Of a stretch of 64,000 bases of DNA, positions 27,774 through 37,591 are shown one piece after another. Below the pieces are notes generated by a model, which did no database searches, was not told the origin of the DNA, and saw only the letters and a program-made list of their open reading frames with translations. Source of the DNA: an uncultured Clostridia bacterium (GTDB lineage Bacteria > Bacillota > Clostridia > TANB77 > CAG-508); NCBI GenBank assembly GCA_944390975.1, contig CALXRX010000001.1:59758-123757 (forward strand). The letters are read 5' to 3'. Position 1 is the stretch's first letter. Each line of letters begins with the position of its first letter. A program made the translations under genes and the position numbers.

Positions 27774-29156
27774 ATGAAAGAAGAATTGTTTAACAAGAAA
27801 GTAAGCGGTTGGGAGAATATATCAGAAGAAAATAAACAAAATATATTTAAATTTTCAGACGAATATATATATTTCCTAAATAAGGTAAAAACAGAAAGAG
27901 AAGCAGTAAGCTTTACAAAAAAGATGTTAGATGAAAATTCATTTAGAAATATAAATGAATTAGAAGCAATTAAACCTGGAGATAAAGTATATTATATAAA
28001 TAGAGATAAAACAATATATGCAGCAGTTATAGGAGAAGAAAAACTAGAAAATGGATTAAACATATTAGGTGCACATGTAGATTCACCACGTCTAGATTTA
28101 AAGCCAAATCCATTATATGAAGACAATGGATTTGCTTATTTAAAAACACACTATTATGGTGGGATAAAAAAATATCAATGGACAGCAATTCCATTAAGCA
28201 TACATGGTGTTATTGTAAAAGCAAATGGAGAAAAAATATCAGTTTGCATTGGAGAAGATGAAGAAGATCCTATTTTTACAATTACAGACCTTTTACCACA
28301 TTTAGCTATGGAGCAAATGGATAAAAAACTAAAAGATGGAATAAATGGAGAAGACTTAAATGTATTAGTAGGAAGTATTCCAACAGATGATAAAGATGCA
28401 AGTGAAAAAATTAAGTTAAATATATTAATGTTATTAAATGAAAAATATGGAATAAAAGAAAAAGACTTTGTTAGTTCAGAATTAGAAATAGTTCCAGCTT
28501 TTAAAGCAAAAACCTTAGGTCTTGATAAAAGTATGGTTGCTGCATATGGTCAAGATGATAGAGTATGTGCATATACAACTATAAGAGCTTTACTTGATGT
28601 AAATGCTCCAAAAAGAACGGCAGTATGTATATTGTCTGATAAAGAAGAAATAGGAAGTTGTGGAAATACAGGAATGGAATCACATGTATTTGATATGTTC
28701 ATTTCAGAGTTATTGAATAAATCTGGAGAAAACAGACCAAACTTATTAGAAAAAGTATTTTGTAATTCAAAAATGTTATCAGCAGATGTAGATGCAGGAC
28801 TTGATCCAATTTATGCATCTGTTTCAGAAAAAAATAATGCAGCACTTATTGGACATGGAATAGGCTTAAATAAATATACAGGCTCAAGGGGAAAATCAGG
28901 AGCATCTGATGCTAATGCTGAGTATGTTGCAGAAGTAAGAAGCATTTTTGAAACAGAAGGAATTCCTTACCAAGTGTCAGAATTAGGAAAAGTTGATGTT
29001 GGTGGCGGAGGAACAATTGCATATATACTAGCTAATAAAGGTATAGATGTAATAGATTGTGGAGTTCCAGTATTATCAATGCATGCACCATATGAAGTAA
29101 CTTCTAAATTTGATATATATTGTGCATATAAGGCCTATCACGCATTTATTAAATAA
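27774..29156 (+). CDS. M18 family aminopeptidase
   Basis: A 460-residue zinc aminopeptidase of family M18 (aspartyl/leucyl-type). Metal-ligand blocks are visible: ILGAHVDSPRLDLKPNP (first His and Asp region), YGQDDRVCAYTTI (bridging Asp), LSDKEEIGSCGNTGMES (catalytic and ligand Glu), SADVDAGLDPIYASV (Asp) and VLSMHAPYEVTSKFD (last His). AAGGAGG precedes ATG 27774. It follows ychF by 20 bases and probably shares its transcript. Confidence 0.93.
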   Translation: MKEELFNKKVSGWENISEENKQNIFKFSDEYIYFLNKVKTEREAVSFTKKMLDENSFRNINELEAIKPGDKVYYINRDKTIYAAVIGEEKLENGLNILGAHVDSPRLDLKPNPLYEDNGFAYLKTHYYGGIKKYQWTAIPLSIHGVIVKANGEKISVCIGEDEEDPIFTITDLLPHLAMEQMDKKLKDGINGEDLNVLVGSIPTDDKDASEKIKLNILMLLNEKYGIKEKDFVSSELEIVPAFKAKTLGLDKSMVAAYGQDDRVCAYTTIRALLDVNAPKRTAVCILSDKEEIGSCGNTGMESHVFDMFISELLNKSGENRPNLLEKVFCNSKMLSADVDAGLDPIYASVSEKNNAALIGHGIGLNKYTGSRGKSGASDANAEYVAEVRSIFETEGIPYQVSELGKVDVGGGGTIAYILANKGIDVIDCGVPVLSMHAPYEVTSKFDIYCAYKAYHAFIK

Positions 29157-29158
29157 AA

Positions 29159-29188
29159 AAAGCAACACATATTAGTGTTGTTTCTTTT
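29159..29188. terminator. Bidirectional terminator
   Basis: GCAACAC pairs with GTGTTGT around a short AT loop with A and T tracts on both sides, between the converging M18 peptidase and rpmF. Confidence 0.7.
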
Positions 29189-29192
29189 ATTT

Positions 29193-29384
29193 TTAATTAT
29201 TTTCTTCATTTTTTCCTACCATAACTTTTTTACCGTTGTAGTATCCACAATTTGAACAAACTGTATGTTGCATAACTGGCTCGTGGCAATGAGAACATGT
29301 AGCATAGTTTGGTTTTTCTAATTTCCAAGTAGATCTTTTTAATCCTGTTCTTGCTTTTGACCATCTTCTTTTAGGTTGTGCCAT
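29193..29384 (-). CDS. rpmF: Ribosomal protein L32
   Basis: Large-subunit ribosomal protein bL32, 63 residues. The start MAQPKRRWSKARTGLKRSTW (commonly MAVPKRRxSK) and the zinc-binding pairs CSHC and CSNC identify it. GGAGGG precedes ATG 29384. The C-terminus is somewhat extended and acidic (GKNEENN). The paired CxxC motifs mean this is the zinc-containing form. Confidence 0.96.
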   Translation of the reverse strand: MAQPKRRWSKARTGLKRSTWKLEKPNYATCSHCHEPVMQHTVCSNCGYYNGKKVMVGKNEENN

Positions 29385-29572
29385 TTTAAATCCCTCCTTG
29401 ATTATCTTGATATGTATATATCTTTATAATTTTTAACATTTTTTAAGTCACTATAAAAGTATACTAATTATTTCAAAATTTGTCAATACATAGGAGGAGG
29501 ATTTATTAAAATTTGTTGAAAAAAATATAGCCTATATGATATAATGAACAAAAATAAAAGTAGGTGAATAAA

Positions 29573-30076
29573 TTGCAAAAAAACTATAGAGTAGATAAAA
29601 TTAATTACTATTTAGATATAGCAGAAACTGTGTCAAAACGTGGAACGTGCCTAAGGAAAAATTTTGGATGTATCATTGTAAAAAACGATGAAATTATTTC
29701 AACTGGATATAGTGGTGCACCAAGAGGAAGAATAAATTGTATAGATTTAGGATATTGTACAAAAAAGGAAAAATTTCCTAATATACATCATGGTGGTTAT
29801 GATGCTTGTAGATCAGTTCATGCAGAACAAAATGCAATGCTAAGTGCTTCTAGAAAAGATATGATAGGCTCAACTATGTATTTAGTTGGAGTACGAGTAG
29901 ATACAGGGGAGTATGAGCCAGGTGCTAATTCATGCCAAATGTGCAGAAAATTAATAATAAATGCAGGAATTAAAGAACTAATTGTAAGAGGAGAAAATAA
30001 AGGAGAATATATAATAGTAGATGTAGAAGATTGGATAAAAAATGATGATTTATTAGATGGAAAAAATACATATTAA
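29573..30076 (+). CDS. dCMP/cytidine deaminase family protein
   Basis: A 167-residue zinc-dependent deaminase of the dCMP deaminase (ComEB) type, which makes dUMP for thymidylate synthesis. The zinc motif is complete: SVHAEQNAM (His and catalytic Glu, near residue 82) and CQMCRKLIINAG (the two Cys). GTCLRKNFGCIIVKND and STGYSGAPRG are typical substrate-side segments, and an extra Cys-rich loop (CIDLGYCTKKE) is seen in dCMP deaminases. TTG 29573 is chosen because TAGGTG lies six bases before it; GTG 29564 overlaps that site. A promoter with TTGAAA and TATAAT lies just upstream. Confidence 0.9.
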   Translation: MQKNYRVDKINYYLDIAETVSKRGTCLRKNFGCIIVKNDEIISTGYSGAPRGRINCIDLGYCTKKEKFPNIHHGGYDACRSVHAEQNAMLSASRKDMIGSTMYLVGVRVDTGEYEPGANSCQMCRKLIINAGIKELIVRGENKGEYIIVDVEDWIKNDDLLDGKNTY

Positions 30077-30112
30077 TTAAAATTTATGTGAAATGAATTA
30101 TTAAAATATATT

Positions 30113-31849
30113 ATGAATAGGAATAAAAATATGAAAGTAAAAGTGGAAAAATTATTAAAGAATAATAAAATATTAAGTTATATTTTAATTTTTTTTATAA
30201 CATTATTTGTTTGTATACCTTTATTCTCAAAATATATGAATATTTCAGCAGATGATGGAATTCAACATATTTGTAGAATTATCGGAACTAATTCATCTTT
30301 AAAAGAAGGTAATTTATTTCCAGTAATAATGTCAGATTTTTGTAATGGATTTGGTTATTCGTGGAATATTTTCTATAGTCCATTAACAGCATATTTACCA
30401 TTAATTTTTAAACTATTTACATCATCTTATGTATTAGCATTAAAATTATTTATGTTTTCTGTTATGCTTTTTTCTGGAATATTTATGTATAAATTAGTAT
30501 ATAGAATATGCAAAAGTCATAAAGCAGGAGTAATTTCAGCAATAATTTATATATCTGCACCTTATCATTTGACAGATTTATATACTAGAATAGCAATAGC
30601 TGAACTTGCTTCTTTTGTATTTTTACCAATACTATTTTTAGGAATGTATGACCTAATTAATAAAAATAAGCAAAAAACTTATTATATATCAATAGGTGCA
30701 ATAGGTCTAATATTAACTCATAATGTAATGGCTGTTTATGCAGCAATATTTTGTGTGGTTTACTTGTTAATTTACTATAAAAAATTAAATAATAAAATTG
30801 TGATAAAAAATATACTAATCAATGTAGCAATAATACTTTTATGTACTAGCTTCTATATACTTCCTTTATTAGAACATTCTCTTACTACAGCATATGAAGT
30901 TTTTGCTCCAGAAAGAATGTTTAAAGATAATACGTTAATAGGCTCTAAGTTATCAATTTTAGATTTATTTTTTACAAAGCCATACGATATGAATTTTCAT
31001 ATAGGTTTACCAGTAACTTTAGGAATTATTCTTGCATTTTTATATAGGAAAAGAATTAAAGTTAGGTATGCTAAATTAATAAATATATTTTTAGTTTTTG
31101 GAATTATAAGTATAATAATGACATTAAATATATTTCCATTTGAATATTTACCAGATACATTAAAAATGATTCAATTTACTTGGAGAATGATGGAATTTGC
31201 AATGTTCTTTTTAAGTATAGTATCAGGAATTACAATAACAATATTTATACATAAAAATAAGAAGAAAGATACAATAATATCTACAGCATTAATTGTATAT
31301 ATAGCTTTACTAGTAATAACACAAAATAATACAGTTATGCTTCCATTTGATGAAGAAAAATATTTAGAGCCAGTGCCTGTAACTAGTCAGACAGGTAAAG
31401 TTCATGCGGGTTGTGCTACTTTTGAGTATTTACCTAGCAAGGCTTTTATAAATAGAGGATATATAGAAACTAGGTCACAAGATATAATAGTGCTAGATGG
31501 AGAAGCAGATATAACTTTTCAAAACAAGCAAGGTACAAATATGAATTTCGAATTTGAAAACGCACAAGGAAATGTAAAGCTTGAACTACCATATATCTTC
31601 TATGTTGGATATAATGCAAAATTAACAGATGAAAATAATAATGTTACAGATGTTAAAATAACAGAATCAGATAATGGATTTTGCATGATAGAAATTAGTA
31701 ATGTACAAAAAGGAAAAATAGAAATAAAATATTCAGGCTCTATGATTATGAAAATATCATATATCTTAACCATTATAGGAATAATATGTTTAATAATATA
31801 TAGTTCTAGGTTAAAAAAACTAGAACAAAAACAAAAGATAAAAGAATAA
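30113..31849 (+). CDS. Polytopic membrane protein, PTPS-related type
   Basis: A 578-residue membrane protein with about 12 transmembrane segments and a C-terminal extracytoplasmic domain before a last helix. It resembles the family named 6-pyruvoyl-tetrahydropterin synthase related (PF10131), whose members have a glycosyltransferase-C-like membrane core: SADDGIQHICRIIG with acidic residues in the first loop, then GFGYSWNIFYSPLTAYLP and YHLTDLYTRIAIAELASF. Function is unknown; sugar transfer from a lipid carrier is a guess based on fold. No strong ribosome binding site is visible at ATG 30113; ATG 30131 is an alternative. Confidence 0.75.
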   Translation: MNRNKNMKVKVEKLLKNNKILSYILIFFITLFVCIPLFSKYMNISADDGIQHICRIIGTNSSLKEGNLFPVIMSDFCNGFGYSWNIFYSPLTAYLPLIFKLFTSSYVLALKLFMFSVMLFSGIFMYKLVYRICKSHKAGVISAIIYISAPYHLTDLYTRIAIAELASFVFLPILFLGMYDLINKNKQKTYYISIGAIGLILTHNVMAVYAAIFCVVYLLIYYKKLNNKIVIKNILINVAIILLCTSFYILPLLEHSLTTAYEVFAPERMFKDNTLIGSKLSILDLFFTKPYDMNFHIGLPVTLGIILAFLYRKRIKVRYAKLINIFLVFGIISIIMTLNIFPFEYLPDTLKMIQFTWRMMEFAMFFLSIVSGITITIFIHKNKKKDTIISTALIVYIALLVITQNNTVMLPFDEEKYLEPVPVTSQTGKVHAGCATFEYLPSKAFINRGYIETRSQDIIVLDGEADITFQNKQGTNMNFEFENAQGNVKLELPYIFYVGYNAKLTDENNNVTDVKITESDNGFCMIEISNVQKGKIEIKYSGSMIMKISYILTIIGIICLIIYSSRLKKLEQKQKIKE

Positions 31850-31882
31850 ATTAACCATTTATTAAATTTGTATTACAATAAT

Positions 31883-31910
31883 TGACTAAAAAAGGTAAAT
31901 AGTATAGAAT
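31883..31910 (+). promoter_or_regulatory. Promoter before der
   Basis: TTGACT (31883-31888), 16-base spacer, TAGAAT (31905-31910), about 27 bases before the der start. Confidence 0.55.
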
Positions 31911-31936
31911 AACAATATAAAAAAGAGGTGAAAAAT

Positions 31937-33265
31937 ATGTCGAAACCAACTGTAGCAATCGTTGGAAGACCAAACGTTGGCAAGTCAACATTTTTTAATT
32001 ATATAATAGGTCAAAGACTTTCAATAGTAGAAGATAAACCAGGTGTAACAAGAGATAGAGTATATGCAGAATGTAATTGGAGAGGAAGAAATTTTACAGT
32101 AATTGATACAGGTGGAATAGAATTTGGCTCAGAAGACCTAATTACATCTGAAATTGCAAACCAAGCAACAATTGCTATGAATTTAGCAGATGTTATAATA
32201 TTTTTAACAGATATAAAACAAGGAGTAACACAAGTTGATAAAGACATTGCATTAATCCTAAAGAAAAGTAATAAACCTGTAGTTTTAGTATGTAATAAAG
32301 CTGATAACTATGGCAAAACTTCAGATGATATATATGAGTTTTATAATTTGGGATTAGGAGAGCCGCTTCCACTTTCTGCTACAAATGCTATTGGTATAGG
32401 AGACATCTTAGATGCTATATTTGAAAAATTACCAGAAGAAGATAAAGATAATGTTGATGAAGAAACTATAAAAGTAGCAATTATTGGAAAACCAAATGTA
32501 GGAAAATCTTCATTAGTAAATAAGATTTTAGGAGAAGAGCGTGTTATAGTAAGTAATGTAGCAGGAACAACAAGAGATGCAATAGATTCAAATTTTGAAA
32601 ATGAGTTCGGTAAATATGTTTTTATAGATACAGCAGGAATTAGGAGAAAGAGTAAAGTAAATGAATCAATTGAAAAGTTTAGTGTAATGAGAACTTTGCT
32701 TGCAATACAAAGAGCGGATGTATGTTTAATGATGATTGATGCAACAGAAGGTGTAACAGATCAAGATGCAAAAATTGCAGGAGAAGCCCATGAAGCAGGA
32801 AAAGGAATTATCTTGGTTATTAATAAATGGGATGAAGTGGAAAAAGACACATATACAATAGATAAATTTAAAAAAGAAGTATATAATAAATTATCATATT
32901 TAACATATGCACCAATAATTTTTATTTCTGCAAAAACAGGACAAAGAGTAAATAAATTATATGAAATAATAAATCAAGTAGCAAGTCAAAATGCACTAAG
33001 AGTTTCTACATCAGTACTAAATGAAGTATTAAATGAAGCAATAGCAGTAGTTCAACCACCTACAGATAAGGGAAAAAGGCTAAAAATATATTATATGACA
33101 CAAGCTACAACAAAGCCACCAACTTTTGTTGTTTTTGTAAATGATAAAGAATTATTTCATTTTTCGTATGAAAGATATTTAATAAATCAATTAAGAAAAG
33201 AATTTGGATTAATTGGAACACCAATAAGAATGATTGTAAGACAAAAAGGTGAAAAAGATGTTTAA
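31937..33265 (+). CDS. der: Ribosome biogenesis GTPase Der
   Basis: Der (EngA) has two tandem G domains and acts in 50S assembly. The first P loop is GRPNVGKSTFFN near residue 9, the second GKPNVGKSSLVN near residue 181; DTGGIE and DTAGIRRK are the matching G3 motifs, NKAD and NKWD the G4 motifs. The C-terminal KH-like domain has TKPPTFVVFVND and GTPIRMIVRQK. ATG 31937 is chosen with GAGGTG six bases upstream; GTG 31928 overlaps that site. Length 442 residues. First gene of a run with plsY, gpsA, a zinc-ribbon gene and dtd. Confidence 0.97.
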   Translation: MSKPTVAIVGRPNVGKSTFFNYIIGQRLSIVEDKPGVTRDRVYAECNWRGRNFTVIDTGGIEFGSEDLITSEIANQATIAMNLADVIIFLTDIKQGVTQVDKDIALILKKSNKPVVLVCNKADNYGKTSDDIYEFYNLGLGEPLPLSATNAIGIGDILDAIFEKLPEEDKDNVDEETIKVAIIGKPNVGKSSLVNKILGEERVIVSNVAGTTRDAIDSNFENEFGKYVFIDTAGIRRKSKVNESIEKFSVMRTLLAIQRADVCLMMIDATEGVTDQDAKIAGEAHEAGKGIILVINKWDEVEKDTYTIDKFKKEVYNKLSYLTYAPIIFISAKTGQRVNKLYEIINQVASQNALRVSTSVLNEVLNEAIAVVQPPTDKGKRLKIYYMTQATTKPPTFVVFVNDKELFHFSYERYLINQLRKEFGLIGTPIRMIVRQKGEKDV

Positions 33266-33297
33266 ATTAAAAAAATATAAATAAGGAGGTAATGAAA

Positions 33298-33927
33298 ATG
33301 GCATCATATATAATAATGGCAGTAATTGCATATGCAATAGGAAGTATTAGTTTTTCAGTTATTTTTAGCAAAAAATTTGGAGGTTTTGATGTAAGACAAA
33401 AAGGTAGTGGAAATGCAGGCTCTACTAATGTTTTAAGAACAGTTGGTAAAAAAGCAGCTGTTTTAACACTAATATGTGATATTTTAAAAGGTGTAGTTGC
33501 AATTTTAATAGCAATATTGATTGGTAATATAGTAAAGGATGTTGATAAAGCATTACTTGTTCAAATTGCTTCAGTTTTCGTAGTGGTAGGACATACTTTT
33601 CCAATATTTTTTGCTTTTAAAGGTGGAAAGGGTGTAGCAACTTCTCTTGGAGTTTTATTATTAATAAATTGGCAGATTGGATTAATATGTCTTGTGTTTG
33701 CACTATTAATTATGTTACTTACAAGAATGGTTTCAGCAGGCTCTGTACTTGCTGCAATCTTATTTCCAGTATTAACACTTTTTATAGGAAAAGAACATTT
33801 TATAGTTTCAGGAAATTATTTAATTTTTAGCATAATTATGGCATTAATTGTAATGTTCAATCATAGAAGTAATATAAAAAGAATATTAAATGGAACTGAA
33901 AATAAAATTAGCTTAAAGAATAAATAA
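33298..33927 (+). CDS. plsY: Acylphosphate:glycerol-3-phosphate acyltransferase PlsY
   Basis: PlsY acylates glycerol-3-phosphate from acyl phosphate in the membrane, the first step of phospholipid synthesis. The 209-residue protein shows the family motifs GSGNAGSTNVLRTVGKK near residue 38, VVGHTFPIFFAFKGGKGVAT near residue 100 and the terminal MALIVMFNHRSNIKRIL. ATG 33298 has AAGGAGG at the right distance; ATG 33292 is too close. Overlap in pathway with the next gene gpsA, which supplies glycerol-3-phosphate, fits the shared operon. Confidence 0.95.
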   Translation: MASYIIMAVIAYAIGSISFSVIFSKKFGGFDVRQKGSGNAGSTNVLRTVGKKAAVLTLICDILKGVVAILIAILIGNIVKDVDKALLVQIASVFVVVGHTFPIFFAFKGGKGVATSLGVLLLINWQIGLICLVFALLIMLLTRMVSAGSVLAAILFPVLTLFIGKEHFIVSGNYLIFSIIMALIVMFNHRSNIKRILNGTENKISLKNK

Positions 33928-33945
33928 AATTAAGGAGGAACAAAA

Positions 33946-34929
33946 GTGAAAAAAGTTGCAGTTATAGGTAGTGGTAGTTGGGGAGTAGCTCTTTCTATTC
34001 ATTTGGCTAAAATGGGAAATAAAATTAAATTATGGTCATTTGATGAAAACGAGGCTAGCTTGATTAACCAAGAAAAAAAATGCAAGTTTTTACCAGAAGT
34101 AGAATTACCTGAAAATATACAATGTTATACTAATTTTGAAGATGTATTAAAGGATACTGACATTATTTTACATGTAACACCATCAAAATTTGTTAGAAGT
34201 ACAATAAAGCAATATAAAAATTTAGTAGAAAATCAACCAGTTATTATGTGTGCAAAAGGTTTTGAAAAGGAAACTTTATATACATTGGATGAAATAATAA
34301 AAGAAGAATTACCAGGTAAATTATATGGTGTATTATCTGGTCCAAGTCATGCTGAAGAAGTATCAAGAGGAATTCCAACTGCTATGGTTGTTGCATCTAA
34401 CAGTAATGACGTAAATGAAACAATACAAAACCTATTTATGAATGAAAAAATGAGAATATATACATCAAATGATATAAAAGGTGTAGAATTAGGTGGAGCT
34501 TTAAAAAATATAATAGCATTTTGTGCTGGAATTGCCGCTCAGTTAGAATTAGGTGATAATACATTTGCAGCACTAATTACAAGAGGGTTAACAGAAATTA
34601 GCAGGTTAGGCATTAAATTAGGAGCATCAAAAGATACTTTTTATGGATTAACAGGACTTGGAGATTTAATAGTTACATGTCTAAGTGAACATAGTAGAAA
34701 TAGAAAAGCAGGTAAACTAATTGGTGCTGGAAAGTCAATAGAAGAAACAAGAAAAGAAGTAGGAATGACTATTGAAAGTATTGATAATATTGAAGTAGCT
34801 TATGAACTTGCCAAAATAAATGATGTAGAAATGCCTATAGTAGAGGCAGTGTATGATGTATTATATAATAATTTAAAACCTGATGAGGCTGTAAAAATTC
34901 TTATGACTCGTGAAAAGAAATGTGAATAA
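33946..34929 (+). CDS. gpsA: NAD(P)-dependent glycerol-3-phosphate dehydrogenase
   Basis: GpsA reduces dihydroxyacetone phosphate to glycerol-3-phosphate. The 327-residue protein begins with the Rossmann motif VAVIGSGSWGVALSIHLA. It contains GVLSGPSHAEEVSRGIPTAM, the catalytic-lysine segment GVELGGALKNIIAFCAGI and TRGLTEISRLG, all diagnostic. The start is GTG 33946 with GGAGG upstream. It follows plsY by 18 bases, so glycerol-3-phosphate synthesis and acylation are coexpressed. Confidence 0.96.
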   Translation: MKKVAVIGSGSWGVALSIHLAKMGNKIKLWSFDENEASLINQEKKCKFLPEVELPENIQCYTNFEDVLKDTDIILHVTPSKFVRSTIKQYKNLVENQPVIMCAKGFEKETLYTLDEIIKEELPGKLYGVLSGPSHAEEVSRGIPTAMVVASNSNDVNETIQNLFMNEKMRIYTSNDIKGVELGGALKNIIAFCAGIAAQLELGDNTFAALITRGLTEISRLGIKLGASKDTFYGLTGLGDLIVTCLSEHSRNRKAGKLIGAGKSIEETRKEVGMTIESIDNIEVAYELAKINDVEMPIVEAVYDVLYNNLKPDEAVKILMTREKKCE

Positions 34930-34985
34930 TGAATAAAAATAATAAAAATTACCAATACTACTAAAAAATATTGGAGGGAAGTAGG

Positions 34986-35396
34986 ATGGATTTTTTTGAT
35001 AAAATAGGAAAAAAGGCAAGTCAAACTTATGAAAAAACATCAAAATTAGCAAAAGAAGCAAAATTAAAAATGGCTATTAATGAAAAGAAATCTCAAATTG
35101 AAGATGTATATGAAGAAATAGGTAAAAAGGTTTACGAACATCATATCAGTGATAAGTCAGTTGATATAGACATAGAAGCAATTTTAGAAGAATATTGTAT
35201 TAGAATTGATGAATTATGTGATAGAATTGAAGATGAAAGAAAAGAACTTTTAACTTTAAAGGATAAAAAGCAGTGTCCAAATTGTTTTTATGAGATTGAT
35301 TTAGACTTTAAATATTGTCCAAATTGTGGAACAGAGCAAAAAGAAATAATAGTTCAAGAAAATACTACTGATAATCAAAATTTAGAAAGTAATTAA
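34986..35396 (+). CDS. Zinc-ribbon protein
   Basis: A 136-residue protein with an amphipathic, lysine-rich helical N-terminus (FFDKIGKKASQTYEKTSKLA), a central coiled coil (IEDVYEEIGKKVYEHH; ELCDRIEDERKELLTL) and a C-terminal zinc ribbon CPNCFYEIDLDFKYCPNCG. Such small Firmicutes zinc-ribbon proteins are of unknown function. ATG 34986 is chosen; GGAGGG lies upstream, and the TTG at 34971 precedes that site. Confidence 0.8.
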   Translation: MDFFDKIGKKASQTYEKTSKLAKEAKLKMAINEKKSQIEDVYEEIGKKVYEHHISDKSVDIDIEAILEEYCIRIDELCDRIEDERKELLTLKDKKQCPNCFYEIDLDFKYCPNCGTEQKEIIVQENTTDNQNLESN

Positions 35397-35426
35397 TAAA
35401 ATTCACACTATATACAAGGAGTAATT

Positions 35427-35867
35427 ATGAAAGCAGTAATACAAAGAGTTTTAGATGCAAATGTTGTAGTAAATGAAGAAATAGTAGGAAAAATTGAAAA
35501 AGGATTTGTGGTTTTATTAGGAGTACAAAAAGGAGATACAAAAGAAAATGCAGACTATTTAATAAAAAAGATAACATCATTAAGAATTTTTAGTGATGAA
35601 AATGATAAAATGAATTTATCGTTAAAAGATGTAAATGGTAGTTTGCTAATTGTATCACAATTTACTTTATTTGCAGATTGTGCCAAAGGAAATAGACCAA
35701 GTTTTTCAAATGCAGCAGAAGCTAACTTGGCAAATGATTTATATGAATATTTTATTGCTGAATGTAAAAATTCAGGTTTTAAAGTTGAAACTGGAATTTT
35801 TGGAGCTAATATGAAGGTAAATTTAACAAATGATGGTCCAGTTACAATTATTATTGAAAAATATTAA
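35427..35867 (+). CDS. dtd: D-aminoacyl-tRNA deacylase
   Basis: Dtd hydrolyses D-aminoacyl-tRNA (and Gly-tRNA-Ala), preventing misincorporation. The 146-residue protein has the two signature blocks [22 protein letters not shown] (catalytic SQFTLF) near residue 74 and the cross-subunit [10 protein letters not shown] (Gly-cisPro motif, here with DGPVT) near residue 135. AAGGAG precedes ATG 35427. If CGGN is read by an unusual tRNA-Gly, editing factors acting on Gly-tRNA become of interest, but Dtd is widespread and no special role can be inferred. Confidence 0.95.
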   Translation: MKAVIQRVLDANVVVNEEIVGKIEKGFVVLLGVQKGDTKENADYLIKKITSLRIFSDENDKMNLSLKDVNGSLLIVSQFTLFADCAKGNRPSFSNAAEANLANDLYEYFIAECKNSGFKVETGIFGANMKVNLTNDGPVTIIIEKY

Positions 35868-36145
35868 TACGGAAATCTTTCATACAAATATTTTATTATA
35901 TCATCTGCGTTATAATCTGTTACATTAATGAAAGTTCCTTCATCTAAGCTAATCCACATATTAATTTTATATTTTTCATTATTATCTATAAAATTTCCTA
36001 TAATGTCTGCTATTTCAATAGAATTATTATATTTTTTTTCCCATTTCAAATCATTTTGTAATGGGATTTCTTTATTATAAAAATCCTTTAAAAATTTTGA
36101 AATTTCACCTTTTTTATCACTATATAAATTTACAATCGTATACAT
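35864..36145 (-). CDS. Hypothetical protein
   Basis: I do not recognise this 93-residue protein. It is soluble and mixed alpha/beta in composition: [21 protein letters not shown] then [23 protein letters not shown] 36145 is favoured with AAGGAG ten bases upstream; a TTG at 36154 is too close to that site. Its stop overlaps the end of dtd by four bases, convergently. Confidence 0.7.
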   Translation of the reverse strand: MYTIVNLYSDKKGEISKFLKDFYNKEIPLQNDLKWEKKYNNSIEIADIIGNFIDNNEKYKINMWISLDEGTFINVTDYNADDIIKYLYERFPY

Positions 36146-36244
36146 AATTTTCAATCTCCTTCTAATTATTATTACAATTTTATTATTTATATATACAAAG
36201 AATAAAAGGTAATTTTTATGGAATAATAAATTTAGGTGATTTCA

Positions 36245-37153
36245 ATGAATAAAAAAAGCAAAAAATTTATTTTATATTTTTTTATATTCTGTTTTTTATT
36301 ATTAACTTTAACAGGGTGTAGTACAAATGATGATGATGAAAATGTTTTAAAAGATAAAATAAAAAGTGAAATTTCATATTTGGATACAAGGTTAATTGGA
36401 ATGTTAAATAGTGCAAATGGAATTTCATTAGAGAATTATATAGTTAAAGCAGAGGAAATAAATGAAGAAGAAACAAGTTCAGGAAGTGTAAATAAGTCTT
36501 CTTCAGATAGCCAAAATGATAATTCTTCTGAATCTAGTAAAGAGGGAGAAGGAGAGGATAATGCTAAAGAAACTATAGAATCAGATTTTAATGAAGTAAA
36601 ATACAAAATGGAAGGAAATGAAATTTTATTACAAAACAGAAATATAGATTGGAACTTATTAAAATCAGAAATTGAAAAGCTTTATTCTAGTTGGACGACT
36701 ATTGTATTAGATTTATATAAAATAAATATAAGTAATGATGATATACTAGCTTTTAATAAAGATTTAGATGTTGCAATCCAAGCAATTAAAAGTGAAGATA
36801 AAGTACAAACTTTAAATTCTCTTTCAAAATTGTATTCATATATTCCAAAATTTTCTATAGCATTTAATAATAATAAAATTAGCAATATTTATCAAACGAA
36901 GTCAAATTTATTAAATGCATATGTTTTAGTAGAGCAAGATAATATTACAGAACTACAAAAACAATTATCAAATGCAGAACAAGCATTTTTGCCAATAGTA
37001 AATGATATTACTTCACAAAACAATAACCAGTCTAACATTAATAAAGCATACATTTTAATAAAAGAGTTACAAAATTATACTAATACAGATGACAAAGATG
37101 TATTTTATATTAAATATAAAAATTTGATACAGGAACTAAATAATATTGAATAA
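36245..37153 (+). CDS. Putative lipoprotein
   Basis: A 302-residue secreted lipoprotein: a lysine-rich start, a hydrophobic stretch and the lipobox LTGC (Cys near residue 24). A Ser/Asn/Glu-rich low-complexity linker follows, then an alpha-helical domain without recognised motif (IDWNLLKSEIEKLYSSWTTI; LSKLYSYIPKFSIAF). Function unknown. ATG 36245 has AGGTG at good spacing; GTG 36236 overlaps it. It is directly followed by rnpB on the same strand. Confidence 0.8.
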   Translation: MNKKSKKFILYFFIFCFLLLTLTGCSTNDDDENVLKDKIKSEISYLDTRLIGMLNSANGISLENYIVKAEEINEEETSSGSVNKSSSDSQNDNSSESSKEGEGEDNAKETIESDFNEVKYKMEGNEILLQNRNIDWNLLKSEIEKLYSSWTTIVLDLYKINISNDDILAFNKDLDVAIQAIKSEDKVQTLNSLSKLYSYIPKFSIAFNNNKISNIYQTKSNLLNAYVLVEQDNITELQKQLSNAEQAFLPIVNDITSQNNNQSNINKAYILIKELQNYTNTDDKDVFYIKYKNLIQELNNIE

Positions 37154-37192
37154 AACTTGAAAATTAATAGTATTTATTGTAAAATAGAAAAG

Positions 37193-37540
37193 AAGTAAAT
37201 TGAATAGTCGCGTATGGCAAAACCGAAAGGTTGCGTATGAGGAAAGTCCGGGCTCCATAAGAGCAATGATGCTGGATAACATCCAGTGAAGGTAACTTCA
37301 AGGAAAGTGCAACAGAAAATAACCGCCTTTTTAGGTAAGGGTGAAAAGGTAAGGTAAGAGCTTACCGCAGATATGGTGACATATCTGGTCAGTGTAAACC
37401 CCATCTGGAGCAACACCTCGTAATTCCAAGAAGGTTAAGATGCTCTTTCGTCTTCTTGGTTTTGGTGGCTTAAGCCTTATAGTAATATAAGGAATAGATA
37501 AATGACTATTCATGACAGAACCCGGCTTATAGATTTACTT
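37193..37540 (+). ncRNA. rnpB: RNase P RNA
   Basis: The catalytic RNA that matures tRNA 5' ends. The conserved P4 strand GAGGAAAGTCCGGGCTCC (37239-37256) and the distal CAGAACCCGGCTTA near 37516-37530 are both present, as is the ACAGAAA segment near 37313. The outer stem is closed by AAGTAAAT (37193-37200) with ATTTACTT (37533-37540), and the adjacent TGAATAGTC pairs with GACTATTCA. The ends are set by these stems. Confidence 0.93.
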
Positions 37541-37551
37541 TATTTTATATG

Positions 37552-37582
37552 AAAACAGATAGGATAAACCCTATCTGTTTTG
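37552..37582. terminator. Terminator after rnpB
   Basis: AAAACAGATAGG (37552-37563) pairs with CCTATCTGTTTT (37570-37581). A and T tracts on both sides allow use by the converging HTH gene as well. Confidence 0.85.
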
Positions 37583-37591
37583 TATATTATA